From contig NZ_CP047146.1 of assembly GCF_009834125.1 (NCBI RefSeq), positions 3,713,501 through 3,777,500 of the forward strand: 64,000 nucleotides of DNA. Direction: 5' to 3'. This stretch comes from Streptomyces sp. GS7. Its GTDB lineage: Bacteria; Actinomycetota; Actinomycetes; Streptomycetales; Streptomycetaceae. The position numbers and the translations under genes are program-made. The notes beneath the pieces were generated by a model. That model ran no database searches, was not told where the DNA came from, and saw nothing but the letters and a program-made list of their open reading frames with translations. Positions within the stretch are counted from its first letter, which is position 1. The number at the start of each line of letters is the position of its first letter. Below, one piece after another: positions 50,076 through 58,536 of this stretch.

Positions 50076-50322
50076 GGCCCCATCATCTCCCTCGCCCCGC
50101 AGCAGGACGGGCCTTTTCGCCGGCTCCGCGTCCCCAGGCACTGACGAGCCGTACGGGTATGTGAGGGAGTTGTCCCGACCCGCCATGCGGTGACCCGTTG
50201 TGGGATCCATCACGGCTGTCGTCCGCGGATCGTTCAGCCGCCTACGATCCGGATCACGGGCAGGGACGCAGCCGCCCCACCCGTCCCAGTCAACCGCCTG
50301 TTCCGTCGGAGGAGAACGTCCC

Positions 50323-51129
50323 GTGACTACCGGCACCGCCGCGCGCGACAGCTACTACGAGCGCACGGGTGAGCACCGCTACAAGCCCACGGCTCATGTG
50401 GGGGGCGTATGGAACGCGGACGAGCAGCACTTCGGTCCGGTCGCCGGCCTCATCGTCCACGCAATCGACCGGCATCTCGCCCAGCGCCCCGGCAACAGCC
50501 TGACGCCGGCGCGGATCAGCTTCGACATCCTGGGGCGTATCGCCCTGGACGAGTGCGAGGTCAGGATCGCAACGATCCGCCCCGGCCGGACCATCGAACT
50601 CCTCGAAGCCGTCCTGCTCATCGACGACCGACCGGTAGTCCGCGCCCGCGCCTGGCTCCTTGCCTCCCTCGACACCTCGGCCGTGGCCGACAGTCCCCAC
50701 GAACGCCTTCCCGCCCCCGAAACCCTCGAACCGTGGACGATGAACGACGTGTGGAGCGGCGGCTATGTCTCATCCATCGACGTCCGACGGACGGCACCGT
50801 CCCGCAAGGGCCGCGCGACAGTCTGGATTTCCACCCCGCTCGACCTGGTCGCCGGCGAAGCCAGCAGCGCACTCGCCTCGTACATCGCCCTCGTGGACAC
50901 CGCCAACGGCATCGCCGTCCAGCAAGACCCCACCGAGTGGATGTTCCCCAACCTCGACCTGACGATCCACCTGCACCGCCAACCCGCAGGCCCGTGGACC
51001 GGACTGGACACCACCGTCACCTTCGGCCCTTCCGGACAGGGGCTCACCAGCAGCGTCCTGCACGACATCAACGGCCCCGTCGGTCACGCCGGGCAGATCC
51101 TCACCGTCCGCCCGCTGACTCTCGATTAG
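50323..51129 (+). CDS. TesB-like acyl-CoA thioesterase family protein
   Basis: 268 residues from the GTG at 50323 (GGAGGAG 8 nt upstream). Two hotdog domains: the first with KPTAHVGGVWNADEQHFGP, LTPARISFDILGRIALDECE and RTIELLEAVLLIDDRPVVRA; the second with LASYIALVDTANGIAV and DLTIHLHRQPAGPWTGLDTT, including the Asp-Thr/Gln pattern of TesB/4HBT_3 thioesterases. It probably hydrolyses an acyl-CoA. No fatty-acid operon is adjacent. Monocistronic. Confidence 0.85.
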   Translation: MTTGTAARDSYYERTGEHRYKPTAHVGGVWNADEQHFGPVAGLIVHAIDRHLAQRPGNSLTPARISFDILGRIALDECEVRIATIRPGRTIELLEAVLLIDDRPVVRARAWLLASLDTSAVADSPHERLPAPETLEPWTMNDVWSGGYVSSIDVRRTAPSRKGRATVWISTPLDLVAGEASSALASYIALVDTANGIAVQQDPTEWMFPNLDLTIHLHRQPAGPWTGLDTTVTFGPSGQGLTSSVLHDINGPVGHAGQILTVRPLTLD

Positions 51130-51319
51130 GGCTCACACATCGAGGGCGGCCGGTCTCGCCGGCTCGCCACGAACTCGGCCGCAGGACCTGCACCGCCCAA
51201 AGTCTTCGGCCAGGGCCCGGCGGCATCGGTGCCTCGCCGGACCCTGGGTGACGCGGGCCGACCGGGGCGGATCCCACGAGTCGGCTCAGGTGCCGGGCCC
51301 CAGGTCGCTGTTGACCAGG

Positions 51320-51553
51320 TCAGCGGTGCTTCTGCTGGTCAGAGCCCAGGCCGAACAACGAGCGGGGATTGCTGGCCGTGAAGTTTTCCGACCCCATGGC
51401 CGGCGGGTTGCCCGCCCCCGTGGCGGTGTCGTCGCCCATTCCCACGGTGCCGGAGATGTCGCCCGGTTCGCCGTCGGCAGCGGCAGTACCTGCCGTGCCG
51501 AGAACGGCGATGGCGGCCATGGCGGCGGCGGCCACAGCGGTGCGGATACGCAT
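51320..51553 (-). CDS. Small secreted protein
   Basis: 77 residues from the ATG at 51553. Signal peptide MRIRTAVAAAAMAAIAVLG with cleavage near TAAADG. The mature 50 residues are Gly/Asp/Asn-rich (DGEPGDISGTVGMGDDTATG) with a conserved-looking ending NPRSLFGLGSD. No Cys. Unknown function; one of several tiny exported proteins in the window. Confidence 0.62.
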   Translation of the reverse strand: MRIRTAVAAAAMAAIAVLGTAGTAAADGEPGDISGTVGMGDDTATGAGNPPAMGSENFTASNPRSLFGLGSDQQKHR

Positions 51554-51931
51554 GAGATGCCTTCCTGTAGGGGGTGTTTCCATGGGGAGCGATATCGTCC
51601 GACGTGATCGCGGAAACCCGGATGACGTGGATCGCACCGCGGTACCACCCCAACGGCCCAGCAGCCGCCCGGCGCACAGGAGCACCGTGACGGACCGGCG
51701 TGCCGCGGACTCGACTCGGGGGTTCCGCGGCATGTGAGGTCGCCCTCGCATCGAGCCGACGTCGCAGGCCGGCCGCCGAAAACGGACGGCATGCTGCCCC
51801 GCCCTCGCCCCCTCCGACAGACGGTTGGGCTGAACTCGACCACACAACAGTCGGGTTCGTGCGACCGGACGGCGATCACCGGATTGTGGCCCGCCGTCCT
51901 GGACAACGACCGTTCACGTGATTAGCCTCGC
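51554..51931. other. Intergenic, no gene seen
   Basis: This stretch between the small secreted gene and the operator of the DauR-like gene contains no supported gene. Confidence 0.4.
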
Positions 51932-51956
51932 TGTCTAGACATGGACAGATAGTCCA
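51932..51956. promoter_or_regulatory. Two abutting palindromes before the DauR-like gene
   Basis: TGTCTAGACA (51932-51941, perfect) is followed directly by TGGAC-agata-GTCCA (51942-51956, perfect). They lie 70-94 nt upstream of the regulator start and are candidates for its autoregulatory operator. Confidence 0.6.
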
Positions 51957-52025
51957 AGCTCCGTGGAGGTGGCGCGTCTCCGCGCGCCGCGGATTTCGCC
52001 GCAGGGAAGCGACAGGAGGAACCGC

Positions 52026-52748
52026 GTGGGCCACGTCGCAGGAAGCGAGGGGCGCAACGAGAGCTTCGGCGCCGCATCCGATGCCGCTTCCGCCCCCATG
52101 CACGACGCTGTGGCCGGTGCCGCCGCAGACGCCGACGAGCATCTCATCCGGGAAGCCGAGAAGATCGCTGTCGCTCTGGGGCGGATGTTTCCCGGGCTGT
52201 GCGAGGTGGTCCTGCACGACCTGCGCAGCCCCGAGCATGCCGTCAGGGCGATCGAGAACAACCTGTCCGGACGTCAGATAGGCGACTCGGTAACGGAGTT
52301 GGGCCTGCTGCGCATCCACGATCCGCAGTACCCGAGCGTCGTTCAGAACTACCCCAACCGGTTCCCCGACGGACGCCCCGCGAAGAGCACCTCGATCGGC
52401 ATCAAGAACGCCGCGGGCGAGTACATCGCGGCACTCTGCCTGAACCTCGACGTGTCCGTATTGTCACCGGTGACGCTCGCGCTGGCGAACCTCGTGGCCA
52501 CGGAGACCCCACACCGCGAACAGCCCCTGGAGACGCTGCGGGACCGCAACGCACGCGAGCTGCGCGAGGCGGTCGAGGCCCTCTCCGCGGAGCGCGCCGC
52601 GCCCCCCAGGTCGCTGAGCCGGGCGGACAAGAAGGCGCTTGTGCAACAGCTGCACCGGGACGGCTACTTCGACTCACGCGACGCCGCACAGACCATCGCG
52701 GACCTGCTCGGTGTGTCCCGGGCGACCGTCTACAACTACACCAGGTGA
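52026..52748 (+). CDS. YheO/DauR-like transcriptional regulator
   Basis: 240 residues from the GTG at 52026 with AGGAGG 6 nt upstream. Residues about 40-150 are the YheO-like PAS domain (IAVALGRMFPGLCEVVLHDL, EHAVRAIENNLSGRQIGD). The C-terminal 55 residues are the HTH_22 domain (LSRADKKALVQQLHRDGYFD, AAQTIADLLGVSRATVYNYT). Known: the relative DauR represses D-arginine catabolism. The gene is followed after 68 bp by a PLP enzyme of the threonine-dehydratase family, so it probably controls use of an amino or hydroxyamino acid. Confidence 0.9.
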   Translation: MGHVAGSEGRNESFGAASDAASAPMHDAVAGAAADADEHLIREAEKIAVALGRMFPGLCEVVLHDLRSPEHAVRAIENNLSGRQIGDSVTELGLLRIHDPQYPSVVQNYPNRFPDGRPAKSTSIGIKNAAGEYIAALCLNLDVSVLSPVTLALANLVATETPHREQPLETLRDRNARELREAVEALSAERAAPPRSLSRADKKALVQQLHRDGYFDSRDAAQTIADLLGVSRATVYNYTR

Positions 52749-52816
52749 AGGAGCGTGCCCACCTGCCGGACCGCCGTCCGACCCCGCCCCCCATACCCCG
52801 AACGCGAGGACGCACC

Positions 52817-53785
52817 GTGCCTGCCGACCTGCCCGTGACCTTCGACGACGTCCGTGAGGCCGCAACGCGCCTGAAGGGCATCGCCCACCGCACCCCCGTG
52901 CTCACCTCACGCACCCTCAACTCCCTGGTGGAAGCCGAGGTGTTCATCAAGTGCGAGAACTTCCAGCGCGCCGGTGCCTTCAAGTTCCGCGGCGCCTACA
53001 ACGCCGTGGCCCAGCTGCCCCCCGAGCAGTTGGCCAAGGGCATCGCCGCCTACTCCTCCGGCAACCACGCCCAGGCCACCGCCTTGGCCGCCCGGGAACT
53101 GGGTACCCGTGTCGTCGTACTGATGCCCGAGGACGCCCCCCGGTCCAAGAGGGAGGCAACAGCCGGATACGGCGCGGAGGTTGTCACCTACGACCGCTAC
53201 AACCAAGACCGTACGGCACTCGGGCAGGCCCTGGCCGAAGACCGCGGCCTGGCCCTGATCCCTCCCTACGACCACCCGCATGTCATCGCCGGCCAGGGCA
53301 CCGCGGCCCTCGAACTCTTCGAGGAGACGGGCGAACTCGATGCCCTGCTCGTGCCCGTCGGCGGCGGCGGTCTCATCGCCGGCAGCGCCACCACCGCCAA
53401 GACGCTGCACCCCGGCATCCGGGTCGTCGGCGTGGAGCCGATGGACGCCGACGACACCAAACGCTCCCTCGAAGCGGGCGAACGCATCGAGATCCCCGTG
53501 CCCCGCACCATCGCCGACGGGCAGGCCGTCTCCACCCCCGGCGAGATCACCTTCGTCGTCAACCAGCTCCTGGTCGACGACATCGCCCTGGTCAGCGATG
53601 ACGACATCCGCGACGCCATGCGGTTCGCCTTCGAACGCCTGAAGATCGTCCTCGAACCCAGCGGTGCCACGGCCCTGGCCGCCCTCATCGCCGGACGTGT
53701 CCCCAACCCACCGCGCAGGATCGGCCTCATCGCCTCAGGAGGCAACATCGACAGCCGACGGTTCGCCCAACTCATGGGCTTCTGA
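52817..53785 (+). CDS. Threonine/serine dehydratase-family PLP enzyme
   Basis: 322 residues from the GTG at 52817 (GAGGA 7 nt upstream). Fold-type II PLP enzyme: Lys56 in RAGAFKFRGAYNA forms the aldimine, SSGNHAQATALAAR binds the substrate carboxylate, and VPVGGGGLIAGSAT binds the PLP phosphate. The size without an ACT domain matches catabolic threonine dehydratase, serine racemase or threo-3-hydroxyaspartate ammonia-lyase; the sequence alone does not separate these. With the DauR-like gene it forms a likely inducible catabolic unit. Confidence 0.9.
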   Translation: MPADLPVTFDDVREAATRLKGIAHRTPVLTSRTLNSLVEAEVFIKCENFQRAGAFKFRGAYNAVAQLPPEQLAKGIAAYSSGNHAQATALAARELGTRVVVLMPEDAPRSKREATAGYGAEVVTYDRYNQDRTALGQALAEDRGLALIPPYDHPHVIAGQGTAALELFEETGELDALLVPVGGGGLIAGSATTAKTLHPGIRVVGVEPMDADDTKRSLEAGERIEIPVPRTIADGQAVSTPGEITFVVNQLLVDDIALVSDDDIRDAMRFAFERLKIVLEPSGATALAALIAGRVPNPPRRIGLIASGGNIDSRRFAQLMGF

Positions 53786-53835
53786 AAGCAATTGCCTCCA
53801 TCCTCCCTCCGGGAGCCACTTCGGGACGGCCGCAA

Positions 53836-54495
53836 GTGAGCTCCGGCGCCCGCTCCCAGGCACTGGTGAATGTTCGCCGGGGCAGCACCAGTTCGGTGCG
53901 GTACCGGCGCGCGATGATGCTGCTGGCCTCGGCCGGCGGGAACCGGGCCGCTGCATCACCTTCCGGCGCACCAAGACGTGGAAGGAGTCCCCCGATCGCG
54001 ACCGCGACGCCAAGCTCGACCGCATCGAGCAGGTCCTGGAACGCTTCCCCGACCGGGCCTTCGCGTTCGACGAGTTCGGGCCGCTCGGCATCCGTCCCAC
54101 CGCCGGGCCCTGCCGGGCCGAGCAAGAGCACCCGGAGCGGTATCCCCTCGCCTTCCACCGCGTCCACGGCATCCCCTACATCCACGGCTCCTACTCGGTC
54201 GGCGACGACACCCTGTGGGGCGTCAACCGCCGCAAGAAGCGCACCGCGAACACCCTGACCGCCCTGAAGTCGATCCGGGCCGCCCGCCCGGATGGCGCCC
54301 CGTCCGGATGGCGCCCCGATCTACGTCATCCGGGACAACCTGTCCGCCCACAAAGACGAGCCGATCCGCCGCTGAGCGAAGAAGATTCGGGTCGAGCTGT
54401 GCTTCACCCCGACCTGCGCGTCCCGGGCCAACCCCATCGAGGCCCACTTCGGGCCACTGCGGTAGTTCACCGTTGCCAACTCCCACCACCCCAGC
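53836..54495 (+). mobile_element. Decayed IS630-family transposase
   Basis: Pieces in order: the N-terminal helix VNVRRGSTSSVRYRRAMMLL, then in another frame FRRTKTWKESPDRDRDAKLD and RIEQVLERFPDRAFAFDEFG (first catalytic Asp region), DDTLWGVNRRKKRTANTLTA and SIRAARPDGAP. After a 16-bp duplication come YVIRDNLSAHKDEPIRR and ASRANPIEAHFGPLR. The middle helix-turn-helix part is deleted, two in-frame stops replace a Trp and a Gln codon, and the C-terminus is lost. No terminal inverted repeats or target duplication could be identified. Not mobile. Confidence 0.85.
54288..54318. repeat. 16-bp tandem duplication in the IS630 remnant
   Basis: CCGGATGGCGCCCCGT is duplicated (the second copy differs at the last base), shifting the transposase frame. 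Confidence 0.75.
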
Positions 54496-54586
54496 CACGT
54501 ACGGGGCAGTGTGTGCCGCGGTCTGGTTTCCGGAAGTGGTGGTCGAACCTTTGCCATCCTGGCCAGGGCCGTAGCGCGGTGCTGGA

Positions 54587-55273
54587 TCAGCGTTGCAGCC
54601 ACTCGTCGAGAAGCCCGGCCTCAGCTTTGCTGAGGCCGGGCAGTTCGGGCAGGAGGGTGCGGAAGGCCGCGACGACGGCCGCCGGGTCCCGGGTCGGGAC
54701 TGCGGGTTCATCTACGAGGATGGCGCGAGCGATCGCGTCGAATGCGGCGTCGGCCAAGTGCGGGTCGCTGTGCTCTGGCGGCAGGCTCAGCAGGGTGTGG
54801 ACGGTTCCGATCCCCGCCGCGCGGATGAGGTTGACGGCGCGTTCCTCGTTCACCCGAAGCCGCCCGGCGGCGGCGATTCTGTGCACCCGCTCGGCAAGGA
54901 TCTGCACGCCCTTGACCTGTGCCGGGGTGTCGCGTGCGCGGGCCGGGTCCAGCAGCAGGCCGTAGACGTACGGGTTGTCCAGGCCGAAGCTGATCTGTGT
55001 GTTCCATCCCGCGCGGAGGTCTTCTACCGGGTCGTCCGAGGGCGCGGTGGTCTGCTTGCTCGCCACATGCTCGGCAAAGACATGCTCCGCGGCGGCATCC
55101 AGCAGGTCGTCCTTGTCCTGGAAGAGGCGGTAAAGAGCAGGGGGCTGCAGCCCGGCCTCCTGAGCCACGCGGCGCGTGGTCACCGCGGTCGGCCCCTGGT
55201 CGCGCAGCAGGCCGGCCGCAGCCTTCACGATGCGGTCCCGGGTGAGGTCTCGCCGCTGCGACTTCGGTGCCAT
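54587..55273 (-). CDS. TetR-family repressor
   Basis: 228 residues from the ATG at 55273. N-terminal helix-turn-helix: LTRDRIVKAAAGLLRDQGPT, TTRRVAQEAGLQPPALYRLF, DKDDLLDAAAEHVFAEH. The rest is the ligand and dimer domain. It is divergent from an NAD(P)H-binding protein gene, and two different palindromes lie between them. The last codons contain a perfect 12-bp stem (54614-54640) inside coding sequence. Inferred: it represses itself and the neighbour. Confidence 0.9.
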   Translation of the reverse strand: MAPKSQRRDLTRDRIVKAAAGLLRDQGPTAVTTRRVAQEAGLQPPALYRLFQDKDDLLDAAAEHVFAEHVASKQTTAPSDDPVEDLRAGWNTQISFGLDNPYVYGLLLDPARARDTPAQVKGVQILAERVHRIAAAGRLRVNEERAVNLIRAAGIGTVHTLLSLPPEHSDPHLADAAFDAIARAILVDEPAVPTRDPAAVVAAFRTLLPELPGLSKAEAGLLDEWLQR

Positions 55274-55302
55274 GGAGACGATGGTATCGCCCCTGCGTGA
55301 CA

Positions 55303-55326
55303 GGCGATGTTATCGCTGATATCGCC
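55303..55326. promoter_or_regulatory. Candidate TetR operator A
   Basis: Overlapping repeats: GCGAT-gtt-ATCGC (55304-55316) within the longer pair GGCGAT ... ATCGCC (55303-55308 with 55321-55326), 30 nt upstream of the TetR start. Confidence 0.55.
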
Positions 55327-55381
55327 ACCCTTCACCGTGGGGCCTGCCTGAAGCTGCCGTCAGCGTCGGTCCTCATCCGGA

Positions 55382-55403
55382 TGGATGCACAAGTTTGCAT
55401 CCA
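55382..55403. promoter_or_regulatory. Candidate operator B
   Basis: TGGATGCA-caagtt-TGCATCCA, perfect 8-bp arms, 66 nt before the NmrA-like gene. Its sequence differs from site A, so a second regulator, possibly encoded elsewhere, may bind here. Confidence 0.6.
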
Positions 55404-55468
55404 GTGGAATTATCGACGTTACCCTTATATTGGTTCCGTTGGAAACATCATCCAGATGGGAGCCACGA

Positions 55469-56332
55469 ATGCTGATCGTCACGGGAGCCACCGGCCACCT
55501 CGGGTCCCTCATCGTCAACCACCTACTAGAGCGGGTGCCGGCCGACAGGATCGGCATCAGTGTGCGCGACGTGGGCAAAGCCGCCGACCTCGCCGAGCAC
55601 GGCGTCCGAGTCCGAGCGGGAGACTTCACCGAACCCGGCAGCCTGAAGCACGCCTTCGAGAGCGCCGAGCGCGTCCTGGTCGTCTCCGCGGCCATCCGAG
55701 GCGGCGGCGCACTGACCGCCAACAGTGCGGCCATCGACGCAGCACGGGAAGCGGGCGCCCAACGCATCGTGTACACCAGCCACCAGGCTGCCTCTCCCGC
55801 GTCGCTCTTCCCTCCGCAGAAGGTCCATGCGGCCACCGAGGAGCACCTCAAGCAGCAAGGAGTCCCCTACACCGCCCTCCGCAACGGGTTCTATGCCTCC
55901 ACCTTGGGCTCCTACATCGGCGCGGCGCTGGAGACCGGCACGCTCGCCGTGCCGCAGGACGGCCCGGTGTCCTGGACGGCCCACGAGGACCTGGCACAAG
56001 CCGCGGCCTGCGCTCTGACCGAAGACGGAGCACTCGAAGGGATCACGCCGCCGCTGACAGCCCCTCACACGCTGGACTTCGCCGACGTTGCCGACATCCT
56101 CAGCCGCATCACCGGCCGGACCATCACCCGAGTCGTCATGGACGACGACGAGTGGACATCCACGGCAGTCGTCGGCGGGATGCCGCGGCCGGCTGCGGAG
56201 TTCACCTTGACGATGTTCGCCGCATCCCGCAACGGTGAGTTCGACAGCACCGACCCCACCCTGGAAGCCACCATCGGCCACCCCGCGAAGACCGTCCACG
56301 AGGTCTTGGAGGCCGTCGTACGCTCCCGGTAA
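55469..56332 (+). CDS. NmrA/QOR2-like NAD(P)H-binding protein
   Basis: 287 residues from the ATG at 55469 (GGGAG upstream). Rossmann signature MLIVTGATGHLGSLIVNHLL; SVRDVGKAADLAEHGVRVRA gives the NADP-binding arm. Later come YTSHQAASPASLFPP, NGFYASTLGSYIG and a C-terminal LEATIGHPAKTVHEVLEAV, as in NmrA-like quinone reductases (QOR2 type). It may be a redox sensor or NAD(P)H:quinone oxidoreductase. It is controlled from a divergent promoter shared with a TetR gene. Confidence 0.88.
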   Translation: MLIVTGATGHLGSLIVNHLLERVPADRIGISVRDVGKAADLAEHGVRVRAGDFTEPGSLKHAFESAERVLVVSAAIRGGGALTANSAAIDAAREAGAQRIVYTSHQAASPASLFPPQKVHAATEEHLKQQGVPYTALRNGFYASTLGSYIGAALETGTLAVPQDGPVSWTAHEDLAQAAACALTEDGALEGITPPLTAPHTLDFADVADILSRITGRTITRVVMDDDEWTSTAVVGGMPRPAAEFTLTMFAASRNGEFDSTDPTLEATIGHPAKTVHEVLEAVVRSR

Positions 56333-56597
56333 ACCGACCAGCCCGTGTTCCTGGCAGGCCGACACCTCCGCGTCGCGACCCGCCAGGAACCCAGCGACGG
56401 CGGTCGAATCAACCCAGCCGCCGACCACCGTAAAGGCCCGCGAAGAACGGGCGGGCTGAGCGACGAATGGTGCGCGGCCCACTGCCGCAGCGCCCGCCGC
56501 CTGGGTCAGCGAGGCTTACGCCGCCCTTCCGGCCTGGAAGCCACCACCCATCAGGCCACCACGGCCGCAAACTCGGCGAACCTTCCAAGTCACAGCA

Positions 56598-57512
56598 CTA
56601 GCGATGCGTCTGACGACCCGTCGCCTGCTCCCGGAGGGCTTGGACGAACGTCGTGATGTGCGGGCGGTCGCGACGGCGGCCGATCGTGGCAACGCCGATG
56701 TGCCGGGTCGGAGTCGGCGGCTCGATCGGGACGGCGTGCAGACCCGGCACCGTCGGGACGAGCGCGATGCCGGGGACCAGGGAGATTCCCATTCCCGCGG
56801 CGACGAGCGAGCGGGCGAAGAAGTAGTCGGTGGTGGTGCCGCGTACTTCCGGTGCGAAGCCTGCGCGCTCGGCGTAACGGCGCAGGTATGCCTCGGTCTT
56901 GAGGCATCCGAGCACCCAGGGCTCGGCTGCCAGCTCGGCCATGTCGAGCGACTCGCGGTCGGCGAGCCGATGCCCCTCCGGCATGACGACGTACAACGGA
57001 TCTTCCAGGAGCGCGGTCCACTGCAGGCGGGAACTCGGGCCCGGCCCCAGGGGGAGCGGGCCGTCGAAGTGGTAGGCCAGAGCGAGGTCGACAGCGCCTT
57101 GGCGAACAAGGGGCAAGGTGTCCTCGGGCTCGCCCTCCCTGACGTGGAGCAGGGTGCGGGGATGGGTTGCCGTGAACCGGCGGAGAGCGCCGGGCACCAG
57201 GTGCCTGCCGCCGCTGGTGAAGGTGGCAACGGTGAGTTGTACGCGGCCCGTGCTGAGCCGATCGACCTGCTGCTTCGCCTGTTCGAGCTCGGCGGCGACG
57301 GACTCCGCGGCCCCGACCATGATCTGGCCGGCCTGCGTCAGGGTGACCCCGCGCGTGCTGCGTGCCACGACCCGGGCACCGAGGCTGCGTTCCAACACCG
57401 CTACGTGCTGGGAGACGGCGGAGGGGGTGAGGCGGAGAGCCGCGGCCGCCCTGCTGAAGCTGCCGTGGTCCGCCACCGCCCGCAGGACGCGGAGCCGCTG
57501 CACATCGATCAA
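56598..57512 (-). CDS. LysR-family transcriptional regulator
   Basis: 304 residues from a TTG at 57512 with AAGGA 6 nt upstream. The N-terminal winged helix is VQRLRVLRAVADHGSFSRAA, ALRLTPSAVSQHVAVLERSL, followed by the dimer helix and a type-2 periplasmic-binding-like domain (ALAYHFDGPLPLGPG, VVAAGMGISLVPGIAL). It is divergent from an epimerase-like gene and an aldo/keto reductase gene, which it probably activates. The 70-bp gap between them is AT-richer. The inducer is unknown. Confidence 0.92.
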   Translation of the reverse strand: MIDVQRLRVLRAVADHGSFSRAAAALRLTPSAVSQHVAVLERSLGARVVARSTRGVTLTQAGQIMVGAAESVAAELEQAKQQVDRLSTGRVQLTVATFTSGGRHLVPGALRRFTATHPRTLLHVREGEPEDTLPLVRQGAVDLALAYHFDGPLPLGPGPSSRLQWTALLEDPLYVVMPEGHRLADRESLDMAELAAEPWVLGCLKTEAYLRRYAERAGFAPEVRGTTTDYFFARSLVAAGMGISLVPGIALVPTVPGLHAVPIEPPTPTRHIGVATIGRRRDRPHITTFVQALREQATGRQTHR

Positions 57513-57582
57513 CAGTATTCCTTAAAGCGTTTCCAGTAAGCCGCCACTTCTGCTGATGACGATAGGGATCCAGGGTGGGGGC

Positions 57583-58521
57583 ATGCAAAGGATCTGCGTC
57601 ATCGGCGGAAGCCGGTACTTCGGAAAGCTCCTCGTCGAGCGCCTGCAGGCCACCGGTCACCAGGTCACTGTGATCAACCGCGGCTCCACCCGGCCGCCCG
57701 CCGGTGTCGAGCAGCTCGTTGTCGACCGCAACGATGAGCCAACTCTCCTTGCCGCGCTCGGCTCTCGCACCTTCGACGTGGTTGTCGATCAGGTCTGCTA
57801 CACCCCCGTGCAGGCCGCGATCGCCGCCCGCGCCTTCGCCGGTCGCACCCGGCGCTACGTCATGACCTCCACGATCGAGGTCTACGACCCGGCGACCGCC
57901 GCGCTGCCGGCTGTGCCGGCGGGTACCCCCGTGCCCGAGGACAGCGTGGACCCGGCCACCTGGCTGGTGGCCATGGACCTGCCCTGGCACGACGAGGCAT
58001 ACCTGGAGGCCCACTACGCCGAGGGCAAGCGCCAGGCGGAGGCCGTCCTCACCCGCGCCGGCGGCTTCGCGTTCGCCTCCGTGCGCAGCGCGCACGTGCT
58101 CGGCGGCGCGCAGGAGTTCACCGGCCGGCTGGCGCACTACGTCGAGCGCATCCGCCAGGGCGAAGAGGTCACTGTGCACGAGAAGGCGCTGCCGACGGTG
58201 TTCATCCACTACGAGGAGTTGGCGGACCTGCTGCTGTGGGCGGCCACCGCCACCGAGTTCACCGGACCGGTCAACGCCTGCTCCGACGGCCCGCTCGACG
58301 TATGCGACCTCGCCGCGATCGTCGCCGCACAGGCCGGCCGGGAGCCCGTCCACCGGGTGGTCGCCGCGGGCGAGACGGCTTCGCCGTTCTCCTTCGACCG
58401 CCACTACGCCATGAGCAACACCCGTGCGAAGAAACTGGGTTGGGCCTTCTCCCGCACCATCGACTGGCTGCCCGGCGCCGTCGCCGAGGCCCTCACCACA
58501 TCCGCCACCCCCGCCGCCTGA
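57583..58521 (+). CDS. NAD-dependent epimerase/dehydratase (extended SDR)
   Basis: 312 residues from the ATG at 57583 (GGGTGGGGG upstream; an ATG at 57556 would add 9). The N-terminal IGGSRYFGKLLVERLQATGH is an atypical Gly motif (GGSRYFG) seen in the subgroup of extended SDRs that includes chloroplast RNA-binding-like and reductase proteins. The active-site Tyr/Lys may be in HYAEGKRQAEAVL. VHEKALPTVFIHYEELADLL is conserved in relatives. It precedes the aldo/keto reductase gene by 15 bp, so one operon. Confidence 0.87.
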   Translation: MQRICVIGGSRYFGKLLVERLQATGHQVTVINRGSTRPPAGVEQLVVDRNDEPTLLAALGSRTFDVVVDQVCYTPVQAAIAARAFAGRTRRYVMTSTIEVYDPATAALPAVPAGTPVPEDSVDPATWLVAMDLPWHDEAYLEAHYAEGKRQAEAVLTRAGGFAFASVRSAHVLGGAQEFTGRLAHYVERIRQGEEVTVHEKALPTVFIHYEELADLLLWAATATEFTGPVNACSDGPLDVCDLAAIVAAQAGREPVHRVVAAGETASPFSFDRHYAMSNTRAKKLGWAFSRTIDWLPGAVAEALTTSATPAA

Positions 58522-58536
58522 GGAGCACGAACCGCC

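Noticed and set aside
54614..54640. Terminator between the IS630 remnant and TetR
   Set aside because: The perfect 12-bp stem lies inside the TetR coding sequence and encodes conserved-looking residues, so I do not call it a terminator.
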